From Oehlia diaphana (taxonomy: Eukaryota > Glomeromycota > Glomeromycetes > Glomerales > Glomeraceae), in the NCBI GenBank assembly GCA_003833135.1, contig QZLH01000050.1:69188-117229 (forward strand): a stretch of DNA of 48,042 bases. Reading direction: 5' to 3'. The notes beneath the pieces were generated by a model. The model was not told where the DNA came from and searched no databases. It was given only the letters and a program-made list of their open reading frames with translations. A program made the position numbers and the translations under genes. Below are positions 35,039 to 46,789 of the stretch, piece by piece (within the stretch, counting starts at the first letter, position 1; each line of letters begins with the position of its first letter).

Positions 35039-35264
35039 TATTATTATGCAGACGCCCAAGATCATATTCCATATGAAAAGCATAGTAAATGTGTGATAAT
35101 AATCTATATGACGTAATGCGTCAAAAATATCTAATTTATCTAAAAAATATCAAACTTATAAAACAACTTGTAATAGCAAGGTTTGGTAATACAAAGATTA
35201 CTGGATTTAGAATATTTTTTGATTTACTTGATATCTTATTCCAGCAACGCTAGATATCTATACA

Positions 35265-36143
35265 GTTCTTTCGAAATAACAAATTTGATGAATATATTGA
35301 TACGATATTTTGTTTATGGTGTATGATGAGGAGATTTCAATGACACAACTATGATAAAATTCTTCTTGCCTTTTTGTCTGATGTATATTATTGGAAATCA
35401 ATAGGCCATACTATTATTGAAACTTTGAAAAACAATTTGAATATGTTTGATGAATATATTATTGAAAATTTTCACAGTCTTTTACGAAGACATACCACAG
35501 CAAAAGTTTCTTCAAGCAAATCTCTTCGACGCGATGCCCTTTTCATCGAAATGAAAATTTATTTCCACATCATTTGTACCAAAAAGGGATTATCCATATA
35601 AAAAAAAAGATTTGGATGAAATGATCAAAAGAACTACTCTTTTTTGTTAAACTTCTTTGATGAAATTTGGAAAAATGATGGTAAGGTAGAAAAAAAAATG
35701 GAAGGAGAACGAACCAAGAAGCCCTATTATTATTTTACATCTATTCCTACAAGTTTTCCTTTTGGTGTTTTACCTCTTTGATACCATTCTCCTGTACCCC
35801 GAATATGAAAAAATTTTGTGACAAAAATTTTTGTAAAAAATCAACAAGTGATTCGTAAGGTGAAGTTTTGATATGTGTCCATGCATATCATGAAGAATGT
35901 TTTCGGGTATTAGGTTTAAAGTTTGAACAATGTTGTAAATACTTAGATAAATCTATCAATGAATTGACAAATTCATATAACCAAAGATTACATTTAGAAG
36001 AAGCGCAATTAGAATCGGATATTAATGAAGAAATGGATGAAGATAATTGTGAACTTGAAGAGACTGATAGTTATAAATTGAAAATTGGAACTGACTCCAA
36101 ATTACAAAAAAGAATTTTAGGGATATTAAAAACACTATTATAA
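35265..36143 (+). pseudogene. broken multi-copy gene with a RING-H2-like core
   Basis: Fragments read in order: NKFDEYIDTIFCLWC, an in-frame TGA at about 35341, then ILLAFLSDVYYWKSIGHTI through LRRDALF (35350-35550). A frameshifted stretch with KRT, NFFDEIWKNDGKVEKK and PYYYFTS follows (about 35600-35760), and finally a frame from about 35868 to 36143. The last part has CVHAYHEEC, which matches the Cys-x-His-x2-His-x2-Cys core of RING-H2 fingers, followed by C..C and an acidic tail. The first cysteine pair is not intact. Several shifts and stops make it a pseudogene. It resembles repeat-associated genes I believe are abundant in Rhizophagus (inference). Confidence 0.5.
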
Positions 36144-36477
36144 TAATATTTTTAATTTCTAAATTCTAACAACTGATATTTCTAGAGTTTTCAAATCAAA
36201 CTCTCTCTTTTACAAACTCACATCAAACACTACAAGATATTACTAATCACTAATATGTATTCATTGTAATAATTATCGTAATACTTATCGCGATTTTTTA
36301 GTTAGAATTTTATTGGCTAAAAAATGTTGATCGTCACGTGAAATTAAACCAATAAATGGATTTTCAACCATACTAGAAATAATTCGCTAATCAGATTACC
36401 GTTATAACCATCACATTTTATCTAACAAAAAAGAAATAAAAAAATATAGTATATACTTTTACTTAAAAGTCTGATTA

Positions 36478-38106
36478 CTTCAGCCGAGATCCTACGAAAT
36501 GGAGCATTATTGAATTTCTAAGCAAAAGTGAGCTAGAGTCGTTTGAAGCAAAAATTGATTCAGTTCTTACATAAAAAAACTCAAGCAAATCGTAGATTGT
36601 GATTGTGAGCAAGATGACAGGTCGAAAAGAGCCCAACTTCTGCTTGATAGATATCAAAAGGCGAGTGAAAATCTCTTTTCATTGGAAGCGTAGGTGGGAT
36701 AAAGTGGCGTGACGGAGACCTTCCTGGTTAGTCCAGTCATTCAAGGCTTTTTGCCGAGCCAAAAACTGATGTTGGCGCTATTCGAGTTATCGAGGGCTAA
36801 AGGCTTCTTGCCGATCCAACATTGGACCACACTGGGGCACATAGACCTTCTCGGTCACGATGATGCTCTGGTGGGGAAAAATTGAATGGCAAATTGAGCA
36901 TAAGTGTTAGCAGAAGAATATTCTAATTTCCAGACCCTCCTTGCTAGGATCCCCAAACCCAATCGTAAGAAAGCAAGAGATTGGGAAGAAAAACATTCAC
37001 ATATCCACCAGCCGATTAACGGGAATGTAGAAATGTAATTGGGAATATAGATTGCACTATTAATGTCAGAACTTCATTTGCTACATCAAAAAGGGGTTTG
37101 AATCATGAAAAGGTATTAATGTGTATTTTTCAGCTATAACTATTATTTTATGATTTGTTACTAATGATCTACATTACTTTAGAACAAGGATGAAGTTACA
37201 AAACGGACTAAAATCAGATCACAAGATCTACTTATTGAATACGCAATGGTTATGACTGCACCAATACTAAATAATGTATTCAATGACGTCTTTGATTATC
37301 TGGAACTTCACTGGTAAGTCCATTATTATTGTTACCAATATTTGTAAAAGCAATGACATTTGATTGCATACACATATATAGGGAAGAAACGTTATCTAAT
37401 TCTATGTCTGATCGTTGTCGAAAAATCGATTTGAAAATTGTTCATAAAACCAAAAAACTTGAACTCAGCCATTCCGAATCCACCAAAGCTCCTACACTGG
37501 AAAAGCTGTACAAGATCGTTCAAAATGTTTACGAACATTAAAAGGTATTCTTGATAATTTCTTAAAAGAAGATTTATCTGATGAGGAGGTTCAGGACTCA
37601 AAAATATTAGGCATTCAATTTGCTGGTAGGATATATTGAATCGTGTTGTTAAGTTATCAAATAATTATATAATTAACGTTTTGTTTATTACATAAGGTTT
37701 GAATGGGCAAATAATAGGGATAGATCTTCTTGATGATGGGCTTTATTTCGGGTTAGAGGGACCAACTTTTAGTTTTCCGGCACAACTCATAAGTGTCAAA
37801 TGTCTTCGTAGTGCGCTGGAGGCCTTATATTTTTTCAAAGTAAGAACTGGCATCCTGTTATTGTTTTTAATTTATACTTATTCAACTCCTTATTTTCTAT
37901 ACTTTTAGCAAGAAATTGTTAAAAAAATGAAGCTAATACCTGATCCAAAAAAGGTGAATCACCTATATAATCGGATATTTCATTCAAATTCGGGTACATT
38001 AATGGAGGCAAAACATTTCAAAATTAAATTTGTTCGAAAAACATGTTTTACACCAAAAGAAAGAAAAAACAGAAACGGTCATGCTCAAGGTTCTAATGCT
38101 AGCTGA
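36478..38106 (+). pseudogene. multi-exon gene of unknown function, at least partly broken
   Basis: Reliable exons at the 3' end: 37183-37313, 37382-37625, 37697-37839 and 37909-38106, with clean GT..AG introns that join in frame (LELHW; FAGLNGQIIGIDLLDDG; FPAQLISVKCLRSALEALYFF; a basic C-terminus ending at TGA 38104-38106). A frame break near 37512 splits the second of these. Further upstream, coding-like pieces FSRDPTKWSIIEFLSKSELE (from about 36480), DDRSKRAQLLLDRYQKASEN (about 36615) and LNHEK before a GTATT donor (about 37110) are in different frames. The GC content is above background. No family is recognised by motif; it looks like a member of a repeated gene family. Confidence 0.5.
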
Positions 38107-38994
38107 AGAACTCATCTTAATAAAATCATACAAGCCTTTTTGCGTATCATAATAAAATTCCATCAGGCAAAGGTCTACAGAAAAATATTAACATTATATA
38201 CAGTGGTACTGGAAATTATTTGTAAATTTTCAATTGTGATTACTCAGAAATCAATGAACCGAATTTATTTTTTTAAAAAAAATATATTCACTGATTGGAA
38301 TGAATTTATTTTGCTTCATCAAGATAGGACCCAGAAATATATATATAGGGGTCAGGTGATGAAAAAAATTTTTTACTATGAGCTTGCACATAATGCCGGC
38401 CAATATTTGATAATGTAGGCCAAAATTTGTTATAACGCGGGCCAGGTTGCTGTACGCATTTTTTCAGGGCCGGAATCATGATAATGTTAGTCAGTTACTA
38501 TAATAGGAGAAAAAATTCTGACTGGCATTATCAAAAATTATCTAAAAAAGGAAAGATTTTCATGATTTTTTTTATATTTCTTGGTCCTATCAAGATAATA
38601 AATCAATAAATGCATCAGAGCAAAAGTGAGAAATGAAATGTGTACATGATTTTTTTATGCCAATTAATACTAGATCATCATTTTGGCACATCGCTCCCCT
38701 TTCTTTTCCTTATATAAACGCTGGATTTTGTTGTCAAGAAGATTGAGATTCATATTGGTCTTCTCACTGTCTGATCCACCACAAATTAATAAACGAAAAG
38801 GAAAATCAGGATTCTTACGCATACTCTACATTCTACAACTCTTTTACTAGTATTCATCCTTCACCTTCTAATTACGAATATACTTCTTATTCATTATGTA
38901 AATTCACACTTTCGTATTCACATTTGCCTAATGGGCAAGAACAGCAGTTTGACGCTCCTTCAAATAACTATACGCTGAATATTAACAATTAATA
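38107..38994. other. intergenic; GGCC-word cluster
   Basis: No supported gene. At 38390-38530 the words ATAATGCCGGCCA, ATAATGTAGGCCA, CGCGGGCCAGG and GGGCCGG recur. The TAATGCCGGCCAA word is also seen near 43488. The frame at 38140-38418 has no recognisable motif. Confidence 0.5.
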
Positions 38995-39118
38995 TTACTG
39001 TATCCTAAGCACCACCCGATTTTAAGCACCACCCCGACTTTTGACAAAAAAACTCGAAAAACAAAAATAAGCACCACATTAAAGTTTTATATTTTATCTG
39101 TCACGCAAAATACATTAT

Positions 39119-39292
39119 TTTCAGCGCGGAAAAACCGGTTTTTCCGGTAAATTTCTGATAAAACCGGTGGCGTAGCAGATTTCCGGAATATTTTGTAAAT
39201 ACCGGAAATTTCATTTAATAAATTTATTATCATATACCATCTAAAACCGGAATTTTTCCGAAATTGCTCCGAGATTATTTTCCGCGCTGAAT
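39119..39292. mobile_element. small MITE with TTCAGCGCGGAAAA ends
   Basis: The inverted ends TTCAGCGCGGAAAA and TTTTCCGCGCTGAA bracket about 150 bp rich in ACCGG and TTTCCGG words in both orientations. It is nested in the outer element and lies directly left of the 39303 element. Confidence 0.65.
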
Positions 39293-39302
39293 TTATTTTA
39301 TT

Positions 39303-40599
39303 GGGAATTGCTAACCGTCGCCTGGGCGGGGGACTTCGATCACGTGACAGATTTAATATTTTTGATTGCACATGATCGCATGTTTGTTTATCGAATCTCG
39401 TTTCAGTTTCCTTGGTCTCTTGGTCTCAAGGTATTTTTCTTTTCTTTTATTTTTGTTTCTAACTTACATTCTGCTTACACTTTATTTCTTACTACTCTAT
39501 TTCATTATTTTTAGGTCCTTTAGTCCTTCCGGTTCTGCAATTAAGGTTCGGTTGTTACTCATTTTTTTATTTTTTTTTTATTTTGTTTCTGTAACATACT
39601 ATTTCAGTTTTCAATAATTTTGTTTCATTTTTTTTTTAGATATTTTAGTTCTTTCGGTTCAATAAAGGTATGTTTTTTTTATTTTTCATTTATTTTTTTT
39701 TATTTCGTTTCTATCTTATATTTCATTCCTTACTAACTTTAATTTTTTTTTTACTTTTTGGTTTTATTTTTTACTTGGTTTCATATCATTACTCAACCTC
39801 TCATTTTTTTTTTGTATTACTTCTCATTATTCCATCCTTTCGTCTCCCATTATTTTCTATTACAGCTTTTCATTTTCTATTATCTCTTTTTCTCCCTGTT
39901 TACTTCCCATCATTTCCTTTTGCCTCTCATCGTCTCCTCTTCATCTTCTCATCACTTCTTTTCGTCTCCCATCGCTCCTCTTCGTCTTCCATCACTTCTT
40001 TTCGTCTCCCATCACTTCTTTCGTCTCTCATCACTCTTTATCGTCTCCCATCACTTCTTTTCGTCTTCCATCACTCCTCTTCATCTTTCCATTACTTTTT
40101 ATCGTCTCTCATCACTCCTTTTAACCTCCCATCACTCCTTTTCATCTCTCATCATGTCCTATTTCTCCTTTTTGTTTCCTATCATTTCTCATTTCTCTTT
40201 TACATCTTCTATTACTTTTCATTACTCCATTGTTGTTTTATTTTTTTATTAGCATCTTTCTCCTTGATCATTGTAATTTACTTATCTTTTTTATTTATTG
40301 TTATTGTTTTTTTCATTTGTATCGCTTCATTAAGAATAAATACGGTGATTTTTTTCTTTAAAATCGTAAATGTGTGACTTATTTTAATATTTGCAAATAA
40401 AAATAAAATTGCATTAAATAAAATTATTTTGAATAAATATGTTTACAAAAAATTTTTTTAAAATATCTTCGCAATAAAATTTTAAGTTTAACCGATCAGA
40501 AGTTAAAAAAATCAGCCATCAGCCGATTTACTATATATTGTACATCATGTGACATATTTTAAAAAAAAACCCTCGCTCAGGCGACGGTTAGCAATTCCC
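39303..40599. mobile_element. 1.3-kb TIR element with 9-bp target duplication
   Basis: The ends GGGAATTGCTAACCGTCGCC and its complement (ending 40599) are about 26-bp inverted repeats. The flanks at 39294-39302 and 40600-40608 are both TATTTTATT, an exact 9-bp direct repeat, which fits a Mutator-like (MULE) or similar superfamily. The interior is T/C-rich with a minisatellite and splice-like CTCAAGGTAT and TTAAGGT motifs near 39425, 39543 and 39660. No transposase is visible; the long F/S/L-rich frames are composition artefacts. Confidence 0.75.
39905..40170 (+). repeat. pyrimidine minisatellite, about 21-bp units
   Basis: Units of about 21-22 bp with consensus TTTTCGTCTCCCATCACTTC are repeated about twelve times, with variants (CGTCTTCC, CATCTCTC). 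It lies inside the 39303-40599 element. The 235- and 164-codon frames over it come from this repeat. Confidence 0.8.
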
Positions 40600-40849
40600 T
40601 ATTTTATTTTTCTAATTCGCTCTAATTCATTTTAAACATCATCTTTGTCTAGGATAAATAAGGAGTAAAGTACTGTAAGGGTAAAAATAAAAAATTATCG
40701 TAGAGAACCGTTTTTGAAGCACAAAAAAAATTTTTTCGAAGTATAAAAAAAAAATATGAAAAACCTTCCGAATTTAAACACTACCTAAACTCTAGTGAAA
40801 ATTTTCCTTTAAAATGTGGTGCTTAAAATCGGAAGGATACGATAATCCG

Positions 40850-41828
40850 AATTCAAAAGGGCAAACAAACAGCTTTGAATATTATTTGTTATAATTACCA
40901 ATAATAAAGTAAAAAAATCTAGTATTTTGTACCTCATAATTCAAAATTCAAAAGTTAAAAACTGCAAATATCAAAAAAATAAACACGATTTTTTATTTAT
41001 GAAATAAAACTACATTTTTTTTTGTACAACTTAAAAGAAAAACTTGTTTTGTTTCGTTCTCGTGAAAAAAAAAAAAATTTTTTATCACATTATAAATATT
41101 ACAAATATCACACTCAAATATCACGCGTCTGGGACAAAATTCATAAAAAGGGGTACATTAACTTGCATATATTGCATATTTTGATGAATTCAAGTTTCAT
41201 GCGCGAGGTGGGTTGTAACACGGATACTTGCTTATATGACGTGCAACGGTAGTAGCTAATTAGCACCGACTCATTTACCGAGTGGGTAGACATCGGGATG
41301 CTAAAAACAAGTCCTTCGGTCATTCCGGACTACTTATAAATAGATATGCAAGGAGGGTGTTACACATCTATTCATCTATTACTATTTAATTTTTTCTTTC
41401 TCGGCTCAAAAAAACACGAACACGAAAAAGAATAATGTTGTTGAAAACTTTGATTGTTTATTGTTTGTCAAATATGGGATAAAAAAAAACAATTTATACG
41501 GGTTAACTGCATACTAGTGAAGTGTTTCGCCCAGTGAATTCCGAAACCTAATTTTTTCTTTCTAAGTTACGTGTTTCATCTAAAAAAAAATGATTCAGGC
41601 TATCGCTACATCTATAATCGCAAAAACTATTACGCTACGATTACAAATAATGTGAGTTTTTGAACATTATCATGGTAGTGATACTATTACTGTTATATTG
41701 TTACTATTACTGTTGTTATTGTTATTATTACTACTACCATTATTATTATTATTATTATTATCATCGTCATTATTATTAGAAATGGTTGATTTGTCTTTGG
41801 TTCTTTAGGTCCTTGCGGGTCTTCACTT
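40850..41828. other. intergenic, mixed composition
   Basis: No supported gene. A GC-richer patch lies at 41200-41370, containing GTTGTAACAC and a GTGTTACAC about 150 bp apart in inverted relation. An (ATT)n/(TTATTA)n microsatellite lies at about 41720-41775. Confidence 0.45.
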
Positions 41829-42120
41829 GCATGAATCAAACACATATTCGTAACGCACAACTGGGTCCATTAGTGCGTATATAAAATTCAGTTCTTCCAG
41901 TATTATTAGGTATAAATGTAGCTTTCGGTTGTTCATCCGTAATACTGCATGAACTAATTTGGAAGAAAACCCCCATTTTTTAAAAGAAAAATAATGATGA
42001 TGGCATAACCGACGAGAAAATATATATGATAACATTTTTACTTACATAATCAGGTCTTTCAGATTTTGTACAATGATCATATTCATCGAGTATAAACGTC
42101 TTAGTGCCTATTCTTAATAA
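41829..42120 (-). pseudogene. two coding-like exons, unknown protein
   Basis: On the minus strand, 42112-42044 reads LLRIGTKTFILDEYDHCTKS, then ERPDY, and is followed by a consensus GTAAGT donor. The next segment, about 41979-41841, reads MGVFFQISSCSITDEQPKAT and onward to CALRICV and a stop. Both look like real protein, but I could not join them in frame with a good acceptor. An earlier piece near 42270-42200 (YYPFDPRLLVHIMMSL) may be another exon. Likely a decayed or misread gene; no family recognised. Confidence 0.35.
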
Positions 42121-43323
42121 ATACTACCTAGTAAAAAAATAATAATATTTATTTATTTAAAAGAATTTATTGCATGTTTATTTAAATGAAATAAAACCTA
42201 TAGGCTCATCATAATATGCACTAACAATCGAGGGTCAAATGGATAATAACTTGAACATCCAAGATAACCAAAAATAAATTATAAAATTTTTTTGAGACAT
42301 TCTTTTTTAAAACAAGAAAAGGGTTCGAAAGTATTGTAAATAGATAATATTAAATGGATGTGCTAATTCATACTTCATTGACGGATGTGCTTGTGCAACA
42401 CCAATAAAATGCTTTGTTTTATATTATCCATGTATTTTCATATGTCAAACCAAAGATTATAATATTGAGCCGTACTATACAATTTTACAGATCTTTTTGG
42501 ATATAATTATCAACAATAATTCAATAATTCTTCATGTAAATTATTACCATTATCTTATGCCTAGTTATCATAGTAATATGAATATATGAATAAATATAAA
42601 TAAGAGCTTTTAAAAATACTCATTGTTTAAATTTAGATAATCGGTATTCTTTTTAAAATGCCAGACAAGAAGTCAAGTACAATAAACGTAAATATTCAAA
42701 TATAATATTTATAATATTATGTCAATTTAACGTACTAAAAAAATCAATAATAGTTAGATTCCAATAACTAATCTCTATTAAAATAATTTTATTATTTTTA
42801 TTATAAGAACATTTAAAAAAATGACTCTTTTACACTTTATTATTAAATTTAATAAACAAATAAACAACCAATTTTTTAACGAAAATAACTTCAAATATTA
42901 ATACTATTGTAAAAATACTAATTACTCCATAAATATTCAGAATATCTTGACAAAAATTAATATTTGAGCACATCTATGTCTGCTGAATAACTTTGTTTAA
43001 ACTTCTGACATCTCTTTAATTAACTAAAGTACTAAAATTACGCTATAAAATTGTAAAACAAGTTAATTCATTAAAAAAATCTGTTTATTCACAAATATCT
43101 CAGTGACTTTAATAAATAAAGGATTACATACTTGTTCTGCTTTATTTATTACTAAAGTATTAAAATTAATATTATTTAATATTATAAAATCTAAAAAAAA
43201 GATAAATAAAACACGTTTTATTATAAATAAAACAGCTCTTATAATAATATTCCATACTTAACTTTTCAAAAATATTTAACTTTTTTTGTTTAAATTAGTA
43301 AATCTGATCGCGCGCCACACAAA

Positions 43324-43355
43324 GTCACGTGGGAAAAATTTTCACCCCACGTGAC
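43324..43355. repeat. hairpin with CACGTG palindromes
   Basis: GTCACGTGGG and CCCACGTGAC are perfect 10-bp inverted arms around a 12-base A/T-rich centre. A third GTCACGTGGGG is at about 43499. CACGTG is an E-box-type bHLH site in fungi; function here is unproven. Confidence 0.6.
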
Positions 43356-44232
43356 ACTAAATAATTTGTCACCCATGTCACATCCCTCCACTTTCTCATT
43401 TTTTATAAGTATTCTGGTCTAAATTCCTATTTGTCACTCGTTATTCGTCACATGGTTAATTTCTTAATTCCAGCCAAATCTCATAATGCCGGCCAAAGTC
43501 ACGTGGGGATGAAAAAATTTTCTGGCGATACTGGGGTAGATAAATTTGGTGTTATATGCCAAATCATGTGATCATATGAAGATCATGGCAAAAATCGTCA
43601 AATCTAGACTCGTTACAAGTAAAAAATTTTTTTTACCCACGAAACTTAAACAAAACTTTGCTCTTTGGTTTTTAGAGTTAAGGTCTATCAAATAGTATAG
43701 TTTTTGGCACAGTTTATTCATAAAATTAAACCAAAAAGCAAGTTAAAAGTTGTGAGAAACTGCGAATCCTTTAAGGTAAGTTGCGAATCTACTAAATACC
43801 CTATCTTTAAATTAATTAAAACTTTCTGATTCTTTGCAAATAGATAGTGCATTTATAGTAGTAATTTATCAAAAATTTTATTGAGAATTCAAACAATTAA
43901 ATAAAACTTATCATTAATATCCTTTATTTTTTTAGTGTTCATATATTTTCTATATTACTATTTAGATACAAAATACCAAATATTTTGTGAAGTAATAATA
44001 AATTAAAGGACAAAAGTAAGAGATTCTGTAAGTAAAAATAATGTATGTTAGAAATTTATGATATTTTCTGCAAAACCAAATGTTAGTGGATTTATGTAAC
44101 ATACTTTTGGTAGATAATTTTTTTTGAAACGACAAATAAATGGAAATTTTTTATGATTTTTTTTTATTTACCAAATTTTCGCTTAGGCATCTTTATTACT
44201 ATTTTATAGTAATTTTATATTAACGTAAATAC

Positions 44233-44330
44233 AAATGAAATAAAAAGTTTGTACAAAAATAAATAAATAAATAAATAAAAAAAATGAAATAAAAAGTTTG
44301 TACAAAAATAAATAAATAAATAAATAAAAA
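44233..44330. repeat. 49-bp tandem duplication
   Basis: AAATGAAATAAAAAGTTTGT followed by ACAAAAATAAATAAATAAA occurs twice with a 49-bp period, almost identical, so it is recent. Confidence 0.85.
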
Positions 44331-44634
44331 TAAAAAATTATCAGCCAAAATGATTAAAATTTTCTTCTAAAAAAGGCTTACATCATTCAATCATCTCCTC
44401 AATTGTTGATATTTCCTAATATAGGGATCAAAGATTTTTTATTAATCTATTTATGTGTACTGACGCAATTGCAATATGAATTAATAAAGTTAGTTCAATT
44501 ATATAACAATTACAGTATTAATCTGTTAATATTAATATAATCTAATAAAGTTACATTTCGGTGGCTTAGATATTGTGTCAACAATGTAGTCACATAAAGT
44601 GGGGTTAATGATATATTATATTAAACCGGTATAA

Positions 44635-44733
44635 ATCATGATGTAATTATGATTAAAAGCTTTTTTTATGAGGATATCATGATGTAATTATGATTCAAAA
44701 TTTTTTTTATGAGGTTATCATGATGTAATTCTG
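44635..44733. repeat. 41-bp tandem repeat, about 2.4 copies
   Basis: ATCATGATGTAATT starts at 44635, 44676 and 44717, an exact 41-bp period. The spacer ends TTTTTTTATGAGG(A/T)T. Confidence 0.85.
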
Positions 44734-44894
44734 TAGACAAAGTTTTATTCCGTCATAATCGTTAAAGGCAATTCATTGAAAAAATCTTGTTTGGTTTTTA
44801 TGAAAAAGTAAGCATAAATAGTTACTCACGAGTAAATAGTTATACAAATAAACTTAACAAATGTCCTCTCGCATTTTCCTAACATAAGCGAAAA

Positions 44895-46145
44895 ATGGGC
44901 GAGAAACTTGGTCGAAAAGTTTGTGACACCTTACAGGTTTGTATTTCTTGTATTATTGTATTATTTCGATTATTTATTTATTCATCATATTTTATTTAGG
45001 ACTCAGGGGATCGTATTGCCGTTCGGTACCACGGGTTTTATGGTACATCCTCCATTCTGCCGTCCGATTATAATGATAACAGTGTGGGATGTAATATGTT
45101 TGCTTTGGACGCATTACATCGTGAAGATCACAAAGACGGCCTCCTTCGAGAGGATGATATTCAAAAACAAGAAAAGATTCCTTGGCTTTATGTTGAAGGT
45201 CCCGGCCCAACAAGTCATTATGGTGGAACCGAACCTGATAAGCCGCCCATCAACGCTGAATTTAACGATTTCGGTAAAAAAATGGAAGATCGAAATGTTC
45301 ATGTTCGGATCGTCAATCCACAGTGGACCATACGAAACAGAAACGAAAGAGATCAACAGAGTAATAGCGACATCAAGAGTAGAGACGATGCCGGCGATCA
45401 AATGGTGCGGTTTGAATGTTCGGGAAATATACGAGAACTTATCCCAAATTTGGGGCCACTGCTTAGAGTCGGTACCTTTGAGGGCTCTACATGGACAAAT
45501 AAGAACCCGAAAACACCATGTCATGTTGTTTACCCGCACAGTGTCGTTAAAGACTCCGGATCTAAAAATAAAACCTCCATGTGCTCTGTGCAAACATGTA
45601 ATATCAACAATGGTACGAATGGGCCTAGTAGAAAAAATCATCCCATGGTAGTTGATACAATTACCAAACAAAACCGTAACTCCGTAGCAACCTCAATTAG
45701 ATATAAGCTCGAAGTTCAAGATCAAGACGATGATATCGGTTATGTGAAAGGACTCGATGGTTATATTGAAGAAGTTGGGTATTACGGATTTGAACATATC
45801 ATTGTCATTGGGGAGCGCTACGATGGAATTCTTTTTCTGGATTGCTTCGGCCGCTTGTTTGACTTGGATGCTATGAGCGGCTTGTTATGGTTACGTGGTG
45901 ATTATGATAAACTAACGGAAAGAAAAGCAAAGGGGCTTGAAAATGATCCGGGAGCGTCATGGATTTTTGTAGTATCCGAAGGAATTGTTGTTGAAGTTAC
46001 GAGTGGTATGTGCGAATTTTTGCTCATATTTTTTTTATATATATCTTAAATTTTATTTTATCTATTTTTTCTAGATATACCATATGGTCAACTTGACATT
46101 ACTGTTGAAAAAACCAAAAAGAAGTCGAAAAAAAAAAAGAGGTAA
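44895..46145 (+). CDS. three-exon gene, protein of unknown function with basic tail
   Basis: Exons 44895-44936, 45000-46005 and 46075-46145 give 372 aa. The short first exon (MGEKLGRKVCDTLQ) joins in phase 0 after a TTTAG acceptor. The second intron (GTATGT..CTAG) joins phase 1 to give DIPYGQLDITVEK and a C-terminal run KKKSKKKKR that could be a nuclear localisation signal. The middle is acidic and polar with few hydrophobic segments. Its best-folded part is about residues 250-320 (GYYGFEHIIVIGERYDGILF, then LDCFGRLFD and LLWLRGDY). I recognise no family or catalytic motif. The GC content and codon regularity are higher than surroundings, supporting a real gene. Opposite-strand frames here are shadows. 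Confidence 0.75.
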
Positions 46146-46780
46146 GAACCGTCACTGATTGGATTTCTTGATTTGAAGTGGTCAAGGACGAGTGAAAAGT
46201 ACTTTAAATAGTCTTTTACCAATTTCATTATCACAACATTTGAAAGACCTGACACCTCGAATATATATAATATGATCTTTACCTCATTGAGAAGTATTAC
46301 TTCGTAATTTTATAGTATCTTCACTCTTCATTTCCACAGTTGCATGATTCTCCTATTAAAACAATAAGTGGCGATGATGCAGTTGCTTGTGTTGAATTAT
46401 AGTTAAATTCAAATACTGCATTTGTCTTTCAAAATAAAGTTTTCTTCACGTCATCATATGATCGTAAAAAAAATTAATCAAAAGCACACGCAAACGCTGC
46501 ATTGTAAAAAAAAAGATTAGTATTTTTAATGAGCGCAAATATATATTTTATTTTTCTTTCCAAGATACAACTAAGCTGTATTATTCTAGAGCGGATAACC
46601 TTATATTAATTAGTAATTAATTAATCTTTAGCTAATGTAATTAATAAAAGTGTCAATCTTTAATAAAAAAGATTTTGTTGACACCATATACAGATCGCGC
46701 TATATAGTTAATGATATCAGGTGATCTTTGTTTAATAGTGACATTTCTTGTGATTGGTTGTTATGCTAATTGTGCTATCT
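46146..46780. other. 3' flank and intergenic sequence
   Basis: AT-rich with no frame of note. AATAAA-like words near 46432 could serve as polyadenylation signals for the gene ending at 46145. ATTAATTAGTAATTAATTAAT near 46605 is a short palindrome. Confidence 0.45.
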
Positions 46781-46789
46781 TGAAAAGGG

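Larger units (their letters stand above)
38995..40845. mobile_element. outer TIR element, TA-flanked, split by nested insertions
   Basis: The left end TACTGTATCCT (then an AAGCACCACC insert) continues CGATTTTAAGCACCAC. The right end read as complement is TATCGTATCCTTCCGATTTTAAGCACCAC. The left side repeats the AAGCACCAC motif. TA at the outer borders suggests a Tc1/mariner-type target. Without the two inner elements it would be only a few hundred bases, with no coding capacity. Confidence 0.6.
42130..44890. other. intergenic, AT-rich; hairpin and tandem repeats
   Basis: No supported gene. It holds a CACGTG hairpin at 43324-43355 and two short tandem repeats (44233-44330 and 44635-44730). Around 43487-43510 TAATGCCGGCCAAAGTCACG links the GGCC and CACGTG words seen elsewhere. 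The region just before 44895 should hold the promoter of the next gene; no clear TATA box was found. Confidence 0.5.

Noticed and set aside
39670..40377. 235-codon and overlapping 164-codon plus-strand frames
   Set aside because: Translation of a pyrimidine minisatellite and T-rich sequence inside a transposon; only S, F, L, H and similar residues.
41200..41370. Inverted GTTGTAACAC and GTGTTACAC as possible element ends
   Set aside because: The match is only about 9 bp and no target duplication is seen.
45114..45671. 185-codon minus-strand frame and the plus frame at 44908-45651
   Set aside because: Shadows of the three-exon gene at 44895-46145, which has clean splice junctions and a more protein-like composition.
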